Source: Mesodorylaimus sp. YZB2_4 (lineage: Eukaryota; Nematoda; Enoplea; Dorylaimida; Dorylaimidae). From it: DNA of 64,000 bases. Below the pieces are notes generated by a model, which saw only the letters and a list, made by a program, of their open reading frames with translations, did not search any database and was not told where the DNA came from. Below are positions 34,101-46,800 of this stretch, piece by piece. The stretch is taken from assembly GCA_030248295.1 (NCBI GenBank), contig JASANH010001668.1, forward strand, positions 1 through 64,000, in the 5' to 3' direction. Position numbers and translations under genes: made by a program. Position 1 is the stretch's first letter. Every line of letters starts with the position of its first letter.

Positions 34101-35314
34101 TAGACGGATTGGAGAGACACACCTGTTCTTCATTTTCACTCAGACAAAGGCCCTCGCCGTCGGACATGTCGGCACTGAGGCTGGACGAAGAGATGTCGTC
34201 TCGTTTCGATAAACAGTACCGTTCCCGCCACAGGGCACGGCACGCCTTCGACTTCCTCTCCTCTTCCTCGACCTCCTCGTCCTCCTCGGTCGTCACGTCA
34301 CCGAACTGTTGCCTCACGTTCTCCAACGCCGATCCCCGCCGACCAGTCAATTGAGCAAGAATTGTTTCAGGATCCATTTTAAGTGGCGAGATTGATTTAG
34401 AGGTATCATTTTCAGGGGTAATTCTGCACGCCGAATCGGCATTCCATTTCGATTTAAAGGCTAATTCTATATTCGATGGGGTTTTTATTTCAGATTTCGC
34501 CTCCGATTCTGGTTCTTTACTTTTAATTTTCTCATCTCTCGATTGTTCCTGCTCGAACACTTGATCTAGTCTGGCTTCGTTCAAGGGGGTCATTTCTGAT
34601 TTCCACTCAACGTATCGTTTCCTCTCCTTGTTCGGCCTTCCTAAAATGGACATATTCGAATCGGATTCTTCCACAATCGGCAGTGCACGTTCTTTTTTCG
34701 TGTTTGGAAATGTACGAGCGAAATGGGCTGCTTTATATCCGGCAATGGCATCGTGGAATTTGGACTCGTTGGAAACAGCATCTCGAAACTTTGACTTTCC
34801 GCTTTGGCCATTGGGACAACCATCGAGGTCCTGCATTGGGTCGGGGCTCAGAGGGCTATTCGTATCATTCTTCTCTTTCCCAGCAGCGACGGTTGTGGCC
34901 TCTTTGTCAAAGTTTCCATCATCGAGACTCGTTTTGTTTGCTGAATTTTTTTCCTCTCCACTCATCCCTGTCCAATTTCCATTATGACTGGTAAGCGATT
35001 CCGCCTCCTCCCGCCACTCTCGGCCATTTCCTATCGCTTGGCCGCTCGATTTTCCTTCAGTTTCATGTGATAGCAGATCAGTGTCGTAGTTAGTACATGG
35101 GAATTTTAAGCGTTCATCGAGTTTATATTTGTGGAAAGCGTTATTATTAGCAAAATCGTCTTCCATCAATGCCGTCTCCGATTCCTTGCATCTTCCAGAA
35201 ACTTCCATGTTTTCACACTGGGTCGTGGTCGATTTGATAGCGATCGCATCGGCTGGCTGGCCACTCGCGGAGGATGCGAATAATTCAAGTTGGCATTCGT
35301 AAATTTCGACCAAC
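28146..35314 (-). CDS. SCHIP1: SCHIP1 homologue (schwannomin/merlin-interacting protein 1)
   Basis: A cytoplasmic coiled-coil adaptor; in mammals SCHIP1 binds merlin/NF2 and ankyrin. Exons on the minus strand: 35314-33544, 29419-29276, 28997-28755, 28711-28603, 28243-28146, all with GT..AG junctions in frame. The first is a long acidic, Ser-rich region of low complexity. The third encodes a helix ([30 protein letters not shown]). The last two encode the conserved C-terminus: [17 protein letters not shown], then [20 protein letters not shown] and [11 protein letters not shown], which identifies the family. The 4.1-kb intron between the first two exons holds repeats. The 5' end is unresolved: the first exon starts at a splice acceptor or has no nearby ATG. 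The stop TAA overlaps a GTAAGT, so another 3' exon is possible. About 788 codons are visible. Confidence 0.82.
28360..28595 (+). repeat. Dispersed repeat in a SCHIP1 intron
   Basis: Contains GGCAAAAAACTCCGACTGGA, GAAACATCAGACGGAGTGG and GTCTCCCAGCCAGGGGAG, shared with 57300-57450 and 23455-23550. Confidence 0.6.
29420..33543. other. Long SCHIP1 intron with repeats
   Basis: No exon recognised inside. Bases 33140-33222 (minus) form a tRNA-like SINE head: GCCTGGGTGGTGTAGCAG with box-B-like GAGTTCAACTC; its body may extend to about 32800. Imperfectly similar stretches occur at 32650-32730 and 33340-33425. A 16-base C run lies near 31787-31802. Confidence 0.5.
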
Positions 35315-37839
35315 CTTATTATTGAGAGAAATAGGATTCGAAAAATGGGGTTCGTTGAACTCGAAACAAAGTCTCTTCTATTTCGTCCACTTTTCTACCA
35401 CTCAACTCGTCGTCCACTCGGTCGTCCTTCTGTAATAAAAACACCACCATAAAATATAAAAAACCGTTTCCCCACTATCCGTCACACTCTAAATTGAAAA
35501 TTTTTCACCAGCTACAAAAGGGTAAACAGGCAAACAAGTCGCGTAGTGAAGGCACGGTGGTGAGGACTCGCGTGCCAACGAGGGAATGTAAGAATGCAAA
35601 CAAACTGCAGACCTAAAGTACTTTTAAAATGATTCTATGCCAAGTACTGGCCGTACTGGTAGCACTGGTTGCCCATCATCCCACACGCACGCTTCAATAT
35701 CGCATTTTTCCACAAACTACAACTCGGCCAAAAGCTTAGCGCGAGAAAATGGCTACTCGAGGCTGTGATAGCTTACGTAATAGTCGACTCGCCTAGCACC
35801 ATCGGCCAGCGGCTTTCATAGCCTCATTGCTTATGCGTAAGTTTTTTTAGTTAAGAAATCATAGCTCAGTCAGTGAGCATCGAGCTGGAAACTCGGCCTT
35901 CTCTAACCAATAGGTATCCGTATAGACGGGCTGTCAAGCCGAGAAACGAATAGGAATGCGGCTAAAAGGGCCGGCGGACGTACGTGGTGGACGTTTGTGA
36001 ACAACTTCCCCCCAATGGGCCACAAAACACGGCCTGCCCCGAGCCGAGCAGAGGATCGATACAAGCTATTGCATACACCGTGATCCATATCACTTCTAAA
36101 TAGAACACAAAAAATGTAAAGCAAAATGAAAATTTAGAAAATACAAACATTCTCGTATTGATCTTAGAGCTCAGATCTTGAAACGTAATTTGATAAAATG
36201 AAAAAAGACCTCATTAGAGATTGGTGACTGCGGAAGAGAGAATGCGAGGAATGACTGATGAAGGTATGATTCAGAGACATTACCACTCCCGACTCGACTG
36301 CTAATCGGAATGGTGGACGCGCGCCAAAAATGGACAAATCCCCGAGCGAAGTTGCCAGGGGTGAGCAGACCAACTAATCTCGAGTTCAATTATCGTGATC
36401 TGGCAAACTAAGCTAATGGAAATTGAATGTCAATTGGGCGTCCATAATCCGCCAATCGAGCACGAACGGCGAAGTAATCTTTGATCTGGGTCAGTTTCCT
36501 TGGCTTCAAATCCCTCGGCTCGACCTCGGCACGATTCAGCGAGCAATAAAGGCTTAAAAAACGAGACGAGTCTGGGCAAGAATGAAGACATAAGAAGGAA
36601 GGCTCAATAGGTTAGTTCCGCACCAAGTGCTTCGACGCTTTCCAATGCACCGGTAGACGAGAAAGCGTTTCCGCCCTCCCGCCCGCTCGCCCTCCGTCCA
36701 ACCGTCTAATCGTCTACTCGGCCGCCAAAAGCAATTGTTGAATAAATCGATCAAAACAAGGCTTCTGGTAAAGAAAAGCAGCTAACCGAGCTAAGCTCAT
36801 CTAAGAAAACTAGACCCGACTTAGCCTTCGACGAAAGAAAAGCTAAACAGCCAGCGGCTATCGCCTATTCGCCGCCAGACCCACTCAAAAAAAGCAATAT
36901 ATACAAGTCCCACGGCTGAAAAGCGGTGCTTTTCTTCCTCGTTCGATTCTCCCACGAATAAGAAGTCGGACTAAGATTTCCGGAAATCCCGTTCCTTCCT
37001 CACTTCGAGCCCAATTAGGCGGCGCGTGCTAAAACGTACCCGTGTACATAAAAGAGGTGAGAATTGTAGAATACTTTAATGGCCTGTACACATCGACCCT
37101 TCCTGCATTCAAATACTCTAACATTCCGTTTGTGTGAAATCCGGTTTTTTGCATGGAATGGAATTCATGAGGGCAAAACTAGGTCGACTGTAATAGAGAA
37201 TAGGTGGTAAAATATAGTTCAGGGTAAAACCTTTTTAATATAATATTTTTGTTCGTAAAACATTCCAAAATAAAAAATTTGCATAAATAAAAGGACGATT
37301 TGATATGCGTTTTGTTCCAAAATGGAAGGAATATTGGTTTTCCCTTTATAATTAGTATACCTGAAACTTTAGTTTACCATGGTGTGCGCCCATATTTTTC
37401 TTGCTCATTTTTTTTCTTGGAGAACCTTGAGAGAACCCCCAATTCGGATAAAAATTGGTTTGAAAGATTATTTTTGGCAAATACTAGTATAACACAGGTC
37501 TTTAAATTTCGGATTTAATGAACCTTCAGTGCCGTTGGAGAAGGTAATGCTTGTATATTTAGTTCAAAGTGAGCAAACATAACGTTTCCGCGGAAAAAAG
37601 TAGTAAGCCTAGCTGACTTACTTACTGTATACTTTTTTGGAGGAGACTTGGTAGTCTTCATAATCAAACCTGAGTAGGTACTCTTCGTGCACTGCTACAA
37701 TGTCTACAATAGCCTAGGTCTGTCCTAGCTTTGCCTAAATGTTGACGGGGACGTGCCTTGAATTTAGTGAATTACGGTTTCTCTGGAACGGTAATGACTG
37801 CATTCTAGATTCGTTTTCTTGGATTAAATTGATCGGAAA
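35315..37839. other. Divergent intergenic region between SCHIP1 and PIKfyve
   Basis: About 2.5 kb separates the two genes, which point away from each other. It should hold SCHIP1 5' exons and both promoters. A possible short exon follows a good acceptor at about 35430 (minus; KDDRVDDELSGRK). No other coding sequence recognised. Confidence 0.4.
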
Positions 37840-40800
37840 ATGATAACGGATGATTCGGATGTCGATCGATTGACTCAGTTTCGTCCACTCAGTCCGCCGG
37901 CGGAACGTTCTACAAATAGTGTCACGGATTTTTTCATGCGATGGTTTGGTGCTGAAAATGAGACAGGTAGGACCAAAAGGGTGCGGGAGTTGCTGCGGGA
38001 AGGAGTCGAATTTGCCTATGATCTTGCGGCTTTTGTTCTCCTCCGGCAGTCCTGGTTTTTGTGTTCATGGATCCTGTCCTTGGCTCTGCCTTGCTAATCT
38101 GTGCCCGGATCTGTGATCGTTTCGTTTCAGCCTGTCCGCCAGCCACTGCTTCCACGACTGTTGTGGCCGTTCTATCGGCGACCCACATACCGATGGCATC
38201 CAGTCCGTCCTCGCCCTACGTGGCCACCCGGTCACTCAGCATGGTGACCAATCGAATAAGCAACCTGCTGACTCGCAGTACTTCGCAGACGGGCAGTACA
38301 TCGAATCTTTCCACCACCAGTTCAACATCGGCCGATCAATCAGAAAAACGACCCCGACTCAAAGATTATAATAGCAGTGATTTTCGTCAATATTGGATGC
38401 CCGATTCGAGGGGAAAAGAATGTTACGAGTGTCAAGAAAAGTTTACCACCTTTCGTCGTCGTCATCATTGTCGAATTTGTGGGCAAATATTTTGTTCGAA
38501 ATGTTGTAAACAAGAAATTCCTGGTCGTCTGCTCGGCTATGTCGGCGATTTACGGTTATGCAATTATTGTTGTCGGGTCGTCCTGCAATATTTGAACTCG
38601 CCCGCTGGTGAACGCGCCTTTCTACGCGGTGGTCGGGGCGATAACGAATCCGATGTGGCGCAGTTGAGGGAGAATTTGTTGAGGACATTGACTGATTCCA
38701 CACCCAAGTAAGTCCGAGTGAGTCCTCCACTTCTGGTCTGATGAAGACGAGGGAAGCTGATACTGACCTGGCTTAGGCATCCAGTCTTGGATGCCTACAT
38801 GCGTAGGGCAGTCGGGCAAAACATGTGCAGGAAACGTGGCGCCTTGGGGGCTCGGGTGGTGAAGGCGTTGGTCCCGCATTGCTTGGGTCAGCAACCCTGA
38901 CCAGAGGCCGCAGTTCTGTTCCGGCTGAGCGCTGAGGACGGCAGTTTAGTAAGTCCGTCGCTGGCCTTGCACACCTCGCTCTGGGCGACTCACCCAGTAC
39001 CGTCAAGTGGCGGACGCCTGACGAGCAGAGAATCAGGAAGCTGGCTCCTCATTACCAGTCGGGGAGGTCCCTCCCTTCTCGCCCAGTATCGTCCTGGGAC
39101 GCTGGTGCTGGCACAGGGTGCCCTCGTGTGGAGGTGCTCCTAGTGGAGACACAGAGGAGAGCTGCCGTGTGAGCTGGTCACCTCACGGCCTCGCTTATCA
39201 TATCATGACTGGCTGGCCGGCTATAGGCAGAACGGGTTGGAAGGCCCGTGGGGGAAATGGGGCGGCATAGGGTGCAACCCACAAAAATTTTTTTGAATGT
39301 GCAGATAACATGTCACTTTATATTTTACTGTCACCCGAAGCACTCGCTTAGAGACTGACTTGTCTCGCGAAGTGTGTTTCTGAATTTGATTTTGGCGGAA
39401 GTATCAAATTGTAGAGGTCAACCATTCTTTTGAGAGAGGGTTTCTGAGTGACTCGACCCGGGGCTGGCTAGTCGACTTTTTTTACCCCCCTTTTTTATAT
39501 GCTCTTTCGAAAGGACTCACAAAACTGATTGTCTTGGCGGAAGTAAAATTTTTCTAAAATTTCCATACTATATATGGAAATTATACCTTATCCGTTCCAG
39601 CCTTGTTTCCTCCTTACTGTGCATGGCTTTCATGGCTTATGTGAAAAATTTGGATCATAGTAAAAAATGCGAACCAGAATTGTTTCGCGCTCATTATATG
39701 CATAAGTGCGTGTATGGTGTGCGGGCGTGGTCTAGATTCAGGAGGCAGATGTATTTAAAATGTGCAAATTTCCCACCATTTTTGAATTTTGTTTTTCTTA
39801 AACTTTTCCCAGCTATTAAAAAAGCACGCCTAGAAAAGTCAAGAGACCCCCACCCCAATGTCGCTTTCACCACAGTGTAAGTCCCCTATTCCACCTTGCC
39901 AGCCTGCTTTGACCAGATCAGAGGGGTGCCGGCTCTTCGTCAAGATGATCACAGTACTGCTTCGAATAGCCAAAATTAAATTGTGTGCTCTCGGTTATCG
40001 ATCGATATGACCGATTTTGGCGGCCTCGTCAACTGAACATTCGAATTTCCCGCTAGAAGTCGCTTATGACAGTTTGACGTTGGTGAAACAACCCCCTCAC
40101 TTTGAAGCCTGTGCGCGGGGATGCAGATTGAAGATTTTCAGTTTCAGAAAAGCATCAGCACGGTGCCGCTTTATTTTAAAAAAAAACGATGAAAGGCATC
40201 GATGAATTACAATAATTTCTTGCGAATACAACGCGCGCACAGGTTTGGAAGCAAGGTAGTCTTCATCCATGAAAACTTGTCATAGGCAGTTTATAGAGGG
40301 AAATTCAAATTGTGCAGTGTATGAAACCTGTGAAATGGTCAATACTGTAAGTCAGGGATCAGCTAGCCGTGCGAATTGTCTCTTTGCAGGACGCCGAGCA
40401 TCCAAGTGCAGGTGGACGAGGTGAGCGTTGAGGATGGCGAGGAGTCGGAAGAAGATCTGTTCGACACTCTGGTCACACCGAGGAAAATATCGGTGGCCTC
40501 TGAAGCGTGGTCGACGCCGACTGGGGGCCATCTGTCGACGAGTCGGCATCGCGAAAGCAGTGTGTCGTCGTCGATCAGCGATTCGCAGTCCTTGTTCGGA
40601 ATGGAGACGGCGACTGGCCAGAACGTGGCCACCCCTAAATCGTTGCTCAAATCGCCGTCCACGAGCACATTGGACGCGGATACGGAATCGGGCGCGAATA
40701 TTGTGGATAATGAAAACGAAGAACCAGATTGGCTGCGGTTGATCGAAACGAAGGAAGATTACGCGCAAAAACGACAAGAAACTGAGAAAATAGCGGCCCA

Positions 40801-43800
40801 GTTGTCCGTGCCCGTTGCTGAAGCCGTCGATTCCCCCGGCCAATCGGGAATTGTTCCGAGGCCGACATCGCTTTCGGCAAAACGACAAAATATTCGTCGG
40901 AAAAGCGTTAGTTTGGATTTATTTCAATCGGACGATACGCCGCATCGAAAACAATCGAAACGCGGATTAGGGATCGTCGCGAGTCGAAGTTTCGCCGCGA
41001 CTTCGCCAGTTTTTTCCAAGTATCGTTCAGCGTCGTCAGAAAAATTGGTGAATAATTTTCAAAATCGGTCAACTCCGAGCAACGTGCATTACGGTTCGTT
41101 GCACAGAACATTCGAATTTGAAGCGCAACGTGTTTTGGAATGTTTGCTTCGACGATCGAATGTGAATGTGGCGCGTTGGAAACCCGTTTTGTGGCCTTTG
41201 ACGCAGGAGATTGCGTTCAGTGTGCAGCCGCAAGTGCGATCGAGAAAAGACGACATGGACGCGCTGAGGTACGTGCACGTGAAGACCCTTCAGTCGTCGA
41301 TGATCCCCGGAGCGCAAGTCATATTCGGCACGGTGTGCACGAAATCAGTGGCCGATAAGAGGATGCCGAAATCCTACATTCATCCGAGCATATTCGTTGT
41401 TGGAGGATCGATCGAATATGAACGCGTTCAAGGCAAATTTTGTCCGATCGATCCAATTATTATGCAAGAAAAAGAATATTTACAAAGTCTAGTAAGAAAA
41501 ATCGCTGCGTTGAAGCCGCAGTTGTTGGTGGTTGAGAAATCGGTGGCTCGATTGGCGCAGGAATATTTTCGACAGGCTGGTTTGACTTTGGTCTTCAATA
41601 TGAAGGGATCGGCGCTGCGTCGTATCGCCAGGTCGGTCGAAGCGAGTGTGGCGCCGTCGGTGGAAGATCAATTGATTAAACCTCGAATGGGACGATGCGG
41701 ATCGTTTCGAACTGAAACTTACACGATTTTGAATACGAGTAGATCGAAAACGGGAAGTCTGAAATCAAAGACTTTAATGTTCTTCGAAGATTGTCCGCCC
41801 GATTTAGGCTGTGCTATTATTTTGACTGGTCCCAATTTGAAAGAATTAAGGTTGGTAAAACGCGTCGCGAAATTTATGATCGGTGCTGCTTATTCGTCGA
41901 AATTGGAAATTGAATTTTTGAGAGCTTATCAAGCGTGTATCGAATCGGAGTCATTTGTGGAGCGACCTTTGCAGGAAGAGGACACTTTGAATGCGTGCAG
42001 TGTGTGCGTGAGAAATGGCGAACTGTTGGCCGGGAGTAATTCATGTTCGAAAGATAATGGCGAGTTGGAAGAAAATGAAGATCTGAGGAGGAAATTCGTG
42101 GATCGTGTTGGCGAGACTGCGTTCACAGTCAGCTGGTTCATTGGTGTTTATCTGCCCTATTTGCAGACCGTGAGTGGAAGTCGGTGCGCGTTGAGGCCTT
42201 TCTTCAATATGGATCGAATATATCGTTGTTTGGAGGACGAGAAGGAGGGAGACGCGAATTGGGAGGAGGAATCGATTAGTGGAGATTCATCGCCGTCGAA
42301 AACGGATGAGGAGAATGGAGAAATATTTCGACATGAATTTGTTGGAACGAAACTGATCAATTCGGCCGACAGTTTGGATGTGAGAAGCAGGTTGGCCCGC
42401 TATCGGGCGCAGAGTGCCAAGTTGTTCAGAAAAAGGTTGGAACAGAGCAAAGGCAAGGATGGCCGGGAAAAGACGAGCCTGCACAAGGTGGACGCCATGA
42501 CGGACTCGATGAGAGGGTGAGTGTGAAATTAGCTGAACAGGGTCGGGCGGGGCTGTTTTAAAAGGGAGTCGACGTCTAGGCGAGTACAAGTTTTTTAAAA
42601 ATTTTGCGCGAAATTCAAATATACAGTGTTTTGCGAGGGAATGTAAAAAGCTTCAATTTTCATGAGGTCTGCTGCAGAAATTTTTAAATGTCACCTGACG
42701 AGGGGATGAAATCAACAGATGAAGAGGGTCGATTTAGGTTTAGAGGGGCCAAAGAGAATCTTGAACGAACAATGCCTTGGTTCGGCCAAATTGAGACATG
42801 GGATTTGCTTGCTTTAGACGGGGTCTGGCCCTCACAACCACGTCTGGCAGGCAAGGAGAGAAGATAAAGCAAAAAAAGTGTAGGACTACGCCTGAAACAT
42901 CAACCCGACGGGTTGCCGTTGCCCAGCCTGGAGTGATCGACATTTCTGTCCGATTCGATACAACTCGCCAGGCACGAGGGCACTATTGAGGATCTGAGGT
43001 CAGGGTGAGGCTGCTTAGTCAGCACTAGTGTTAATATGGATTTCAATATCATATCTGTACCTCAGGGTTCATACAAGGCTCCTGGAAAAGGCAGGGAAAA
43101 CTGAATGGTAGCATATTTAGAGACTCTAAATTTCGAGTCACTCTCCTTTCCTGTGTTCCTTTGATAGTGTTATAAGTCGGTGGATCAGTAGAGCTGAAAC
43201 AGTGAGAACATAATCAAGGAAAATCAAACCAAAAAATCAGGGAAAATGACTTTCCGCCCATTGCATGAACCCTGCTGCTACGTTATATCTTTTTTCAAGT
43301 TCCTCTCAGCTCTAGTCAGGACCCTCACACACCCCGCGATGGTGGAAGGGGTATCCGCAGCCAAAATTTGTGATGAAGGATGGGACTTCAGAATTGTACT
43401 AGTAGGAAATCTTTTATAGTCCCCTTCCACCTACTAGAGTACCCACCCATACTAGAGTGATGCGTGTAGAATGCATATGTACAATACATAGGCCTAGCGT
43501 GGTACTCTGTCCACGGGCAAGAGCTGCGTGATACAGCGTAGATACACATGGGAGTTTTCCCGCCATTTTTCGAATATAAAATGTTGTATTAGTAGTAGTG
43601 TAGGAAGCACGCATAATCGATCTGGAATGAATTGACGGGGCTGTTGAGGAATTCGGAGGTGCTGTACCTGATTTAATGACCTTGACGCAAGTGACTCACG
43701 ACGGGTGGGTCCACTCGCAACATTTTAGCTGACGAGCTACTGTAGCTCAGGCTCCGTAATAGGCATAATGCGTTACTTGCATGCACTGACAGGGGGCACT

Positions 43801-46800
43801 TTTCTGTGAGCTTGAGCAGGCCAGAGATCTGGTGAATTCGTACTGCACACCCGAGTTGTGGGGCTGTTTTCAAGGCAAATGTCATCACCATCGTGTGCCT
43901 CCTGGCTGCAACATTACACTGCGGCTTCAATTTTCTGCCGCCTCAGATCCAGGTCTGACCCAGAACGCAGTTGGCAGCCGTTATTCATCGGTGAATCAAT
44001 ATTTGGGTTGGTTCTGGCCTCAGATGCCAGTTAAAATTTGGGCTGTTCCGCTGCAGGATGTACACTGTGTGGCTAGGCACAATGGCCTATTGTGTGGGAT
44101 GGGTGTGGCCATTGATTATATAGCGCAGCACTGTGTTGGTGGGGGCGGCCTTACGATAACTAGGCCTAAGACCAGTTGCACAAGCAGTCAAGACATGTCC
44201 TCAGTCTTCGGGCCTCCCAAATCCTGCCATAGTGATATGGCCGTCCCAAATTTGGGACGTGTCTTGGCTGACTGATGTGGGATTTGGGGTGGTCGCTTCC
44301 TGTATAATACACACATACAGTAAGTGTCGTGGAGATGTGTAGTGCTTCCATTTTTAGTGCGCAGTCCCCGACTTCGATGGTCGACGTCCTCGATCCGTTC
44401 CTTCATCGTCGCATCGCCGTGCTCTACTCCAGTTACTCCCCGAAATCGGACAACGCGCCTGGTTTTTGTTTGAAGCCGCGCGTTTTCGTGATGCATTTCT
44501 ACGGGCGATTCGATGTGACCCTGGGGGACTATTTGGAACGGTACTGTTTCGACCCGGCCTACGAGTGTGCCAATGAATCTTGCGAGGCGAGTATGGTCAC
44601 TCATGTTCGCAAGTTGGTGCACGGCAATTGCTGCGTGGAAATCACGACTCAAAACATCGATGTTCCAAATACGGGCAATGAAACGACCAAGGCCAGTGCG
44701 GATTTGGTGGAGCAGCATATTCTGTGCTGGAATTGGTGTGGAATTTGTAAGACGACAACGCCAGCCACCCCCATGAATTCAGAATTCTGGCATTTATCTT
44801 TTGCGAGGTGAGTCCGTTCAGCCTCTGGGAGTGTGGGCTGCTGGATGAGTGTTGTCCTATATTCAACACCCTCGTACCTCGCTTACTGCGTGTTCATGAC
44901 TTACCACATCACCAGGTACAGGGATGCTGCTTCGGGGGAAGGAGAGGGACACATTACACAGAATGATTCACCCCACCACCAGCATCGACCGATCCGACCC
45001 TCAACCCGGATCCCGATTCGATCCGGTCAATCCTAAGCCAGAAACTGTGTGCGAAATTCTGCGCAATCTTTGTTCTTCAATCACTGATTAAAAAACTCCG
45101 ATTTCAGATTGTTTTACATTTCTTGATTTCTACAGTACCATAAACGACAGATCTATTTTCTTTCTTAGACAAACGAACCCGCTTTTCTTGACAACGAAAT
45201 ATTGTTATAAGCAGTCGCTTTCGCAGGGTTCCCACTAGCCTGGTAGGATGAATTCAAAGAAGGTTTTGAGGATTAAGAACAGAATTCTCCCAGATTTGAA
45301 GAAGATTTTGCACACACTTTTTTGCCACGAAACTGGTCACAAAAGTAATCTTTCAATCTTGAAGCTTAATTGCACCCAACCCTGCATGCTACTGTACATA
45401 CAAATCATCGTAGCACAAAATTCACGCTAAAAAAACTTTTTACCGGGCTGCACTCATCCCTTCAGGCCCAATTAGCGATTTAGGCACAGGGATTCTGCAT
45501 AAATAAAGACAAATCACGCTTGGCAGGCTGGTCTGTTTATCGTAGTCTGTAGCAGCTCTGGGGGCGGAAGAAAAGCTGGGTCGTAGCCTTGCGGTTATCG
45601 ACGTCTGCCTGTCACGCTGGGTGCGCACTTCCAGGGAAGGGTTCGACTCCCGCCTGGGTGAAATTGATTGTCAATACATAGACATATGTTTCCTAGCCCC
45701 TGAGTCTGCTGCATAGTGCTTGGCCAGGGGTAAAGAATGACATGGCCTGAGCTGGCTCGGCTTATTCTATATCTAGGCCTGTATCAGAACTCCCTAATTT
45801 TATATCAATTTTTAAGTTATTTATGATTGATAATTGGAGAAGTTTCAAAAAAGCTGTATGACCGAAAAGTGTTCCAGTATGGTAAAAATGCCCATGCGCA
45901 AAACACAGAAAAATCCTGATCCCAATCGGGATCGCCCTGATCCTGATCCCAACCTATCGTCAAGCTCCTTATTCATTTCTTTCATTTCCCATTGCATCTG
46001 ATTTCTTTCTGACCTCTGGGACCCGTTTAATAATTCACGTACCTGATGTCACAGAGACCATGATTATGGTAGAAAACCCTAATTTCAGAGGAGTACGTAC
46101 CAAATTAGAGGAGGATTAGAGGATTTAGGGGAGGCTATTGGAACCAAAGGAGGTCTTAAAAGATTAAGAGGGTGCTGGGAACCCTGCTTTTCCGATGGTG
46201 TCGCAGAAAGTGTATTATACGCGTGTTTGTCAAGCAGGTAATGCGCGGCAAATTTAAAATGCCGAGCCGGCCGATTCAGCGGTCGGATCGGATTGGGAAC
46301 CGATCGATCGGTCCGGCCGGATCGGTTGATGCTGGGCCCAACCAGGAGTCGAACACTTGCCAGTAAATGCACTATACTGTACTTTTCTGGCAGAGCATTT
46401 TAATTTTGCGCCAAAATCAAATATTTCCCGTGGTCACCCCCTTCACTGACTTGGGGATTCTGCCAACCGTGACGTGGACCCTTTTCACCCGGAAACTGGT
46501 CCTGGCTCACTATCGTCCTGGGACGCTGGTGCTGGCACAGGACGCCCTCGTGTGGAGGAGCTCCTAGTGGAGACACACAGAGGGAAGCTGCCGTCGGAGC
46601 TGGTCCCCTCACGGCCTCGCTCAAGACTGCTGGCCAGCTAAAGGCAAAACACGGGATGGAACTCCCGTGGGGAACTGGAACGGCAGAAGGCCCAACCCAC
46701 AAAAATTAAGATAAAAAACCATATGCTCATGGACTGCCTCTTCCATTCTGCTCCACTCACATTGTCAACTTACTGATTCTTTAGTTTTGTGCTACAAGAC

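Noticed and set aside
39623-39880. 85-codon frame in PIKfyve intron 2 as a DEP exon
   Set aside because: No DEP pattern, and exon 2 joins exon 3 directly in frame with good splice sites.
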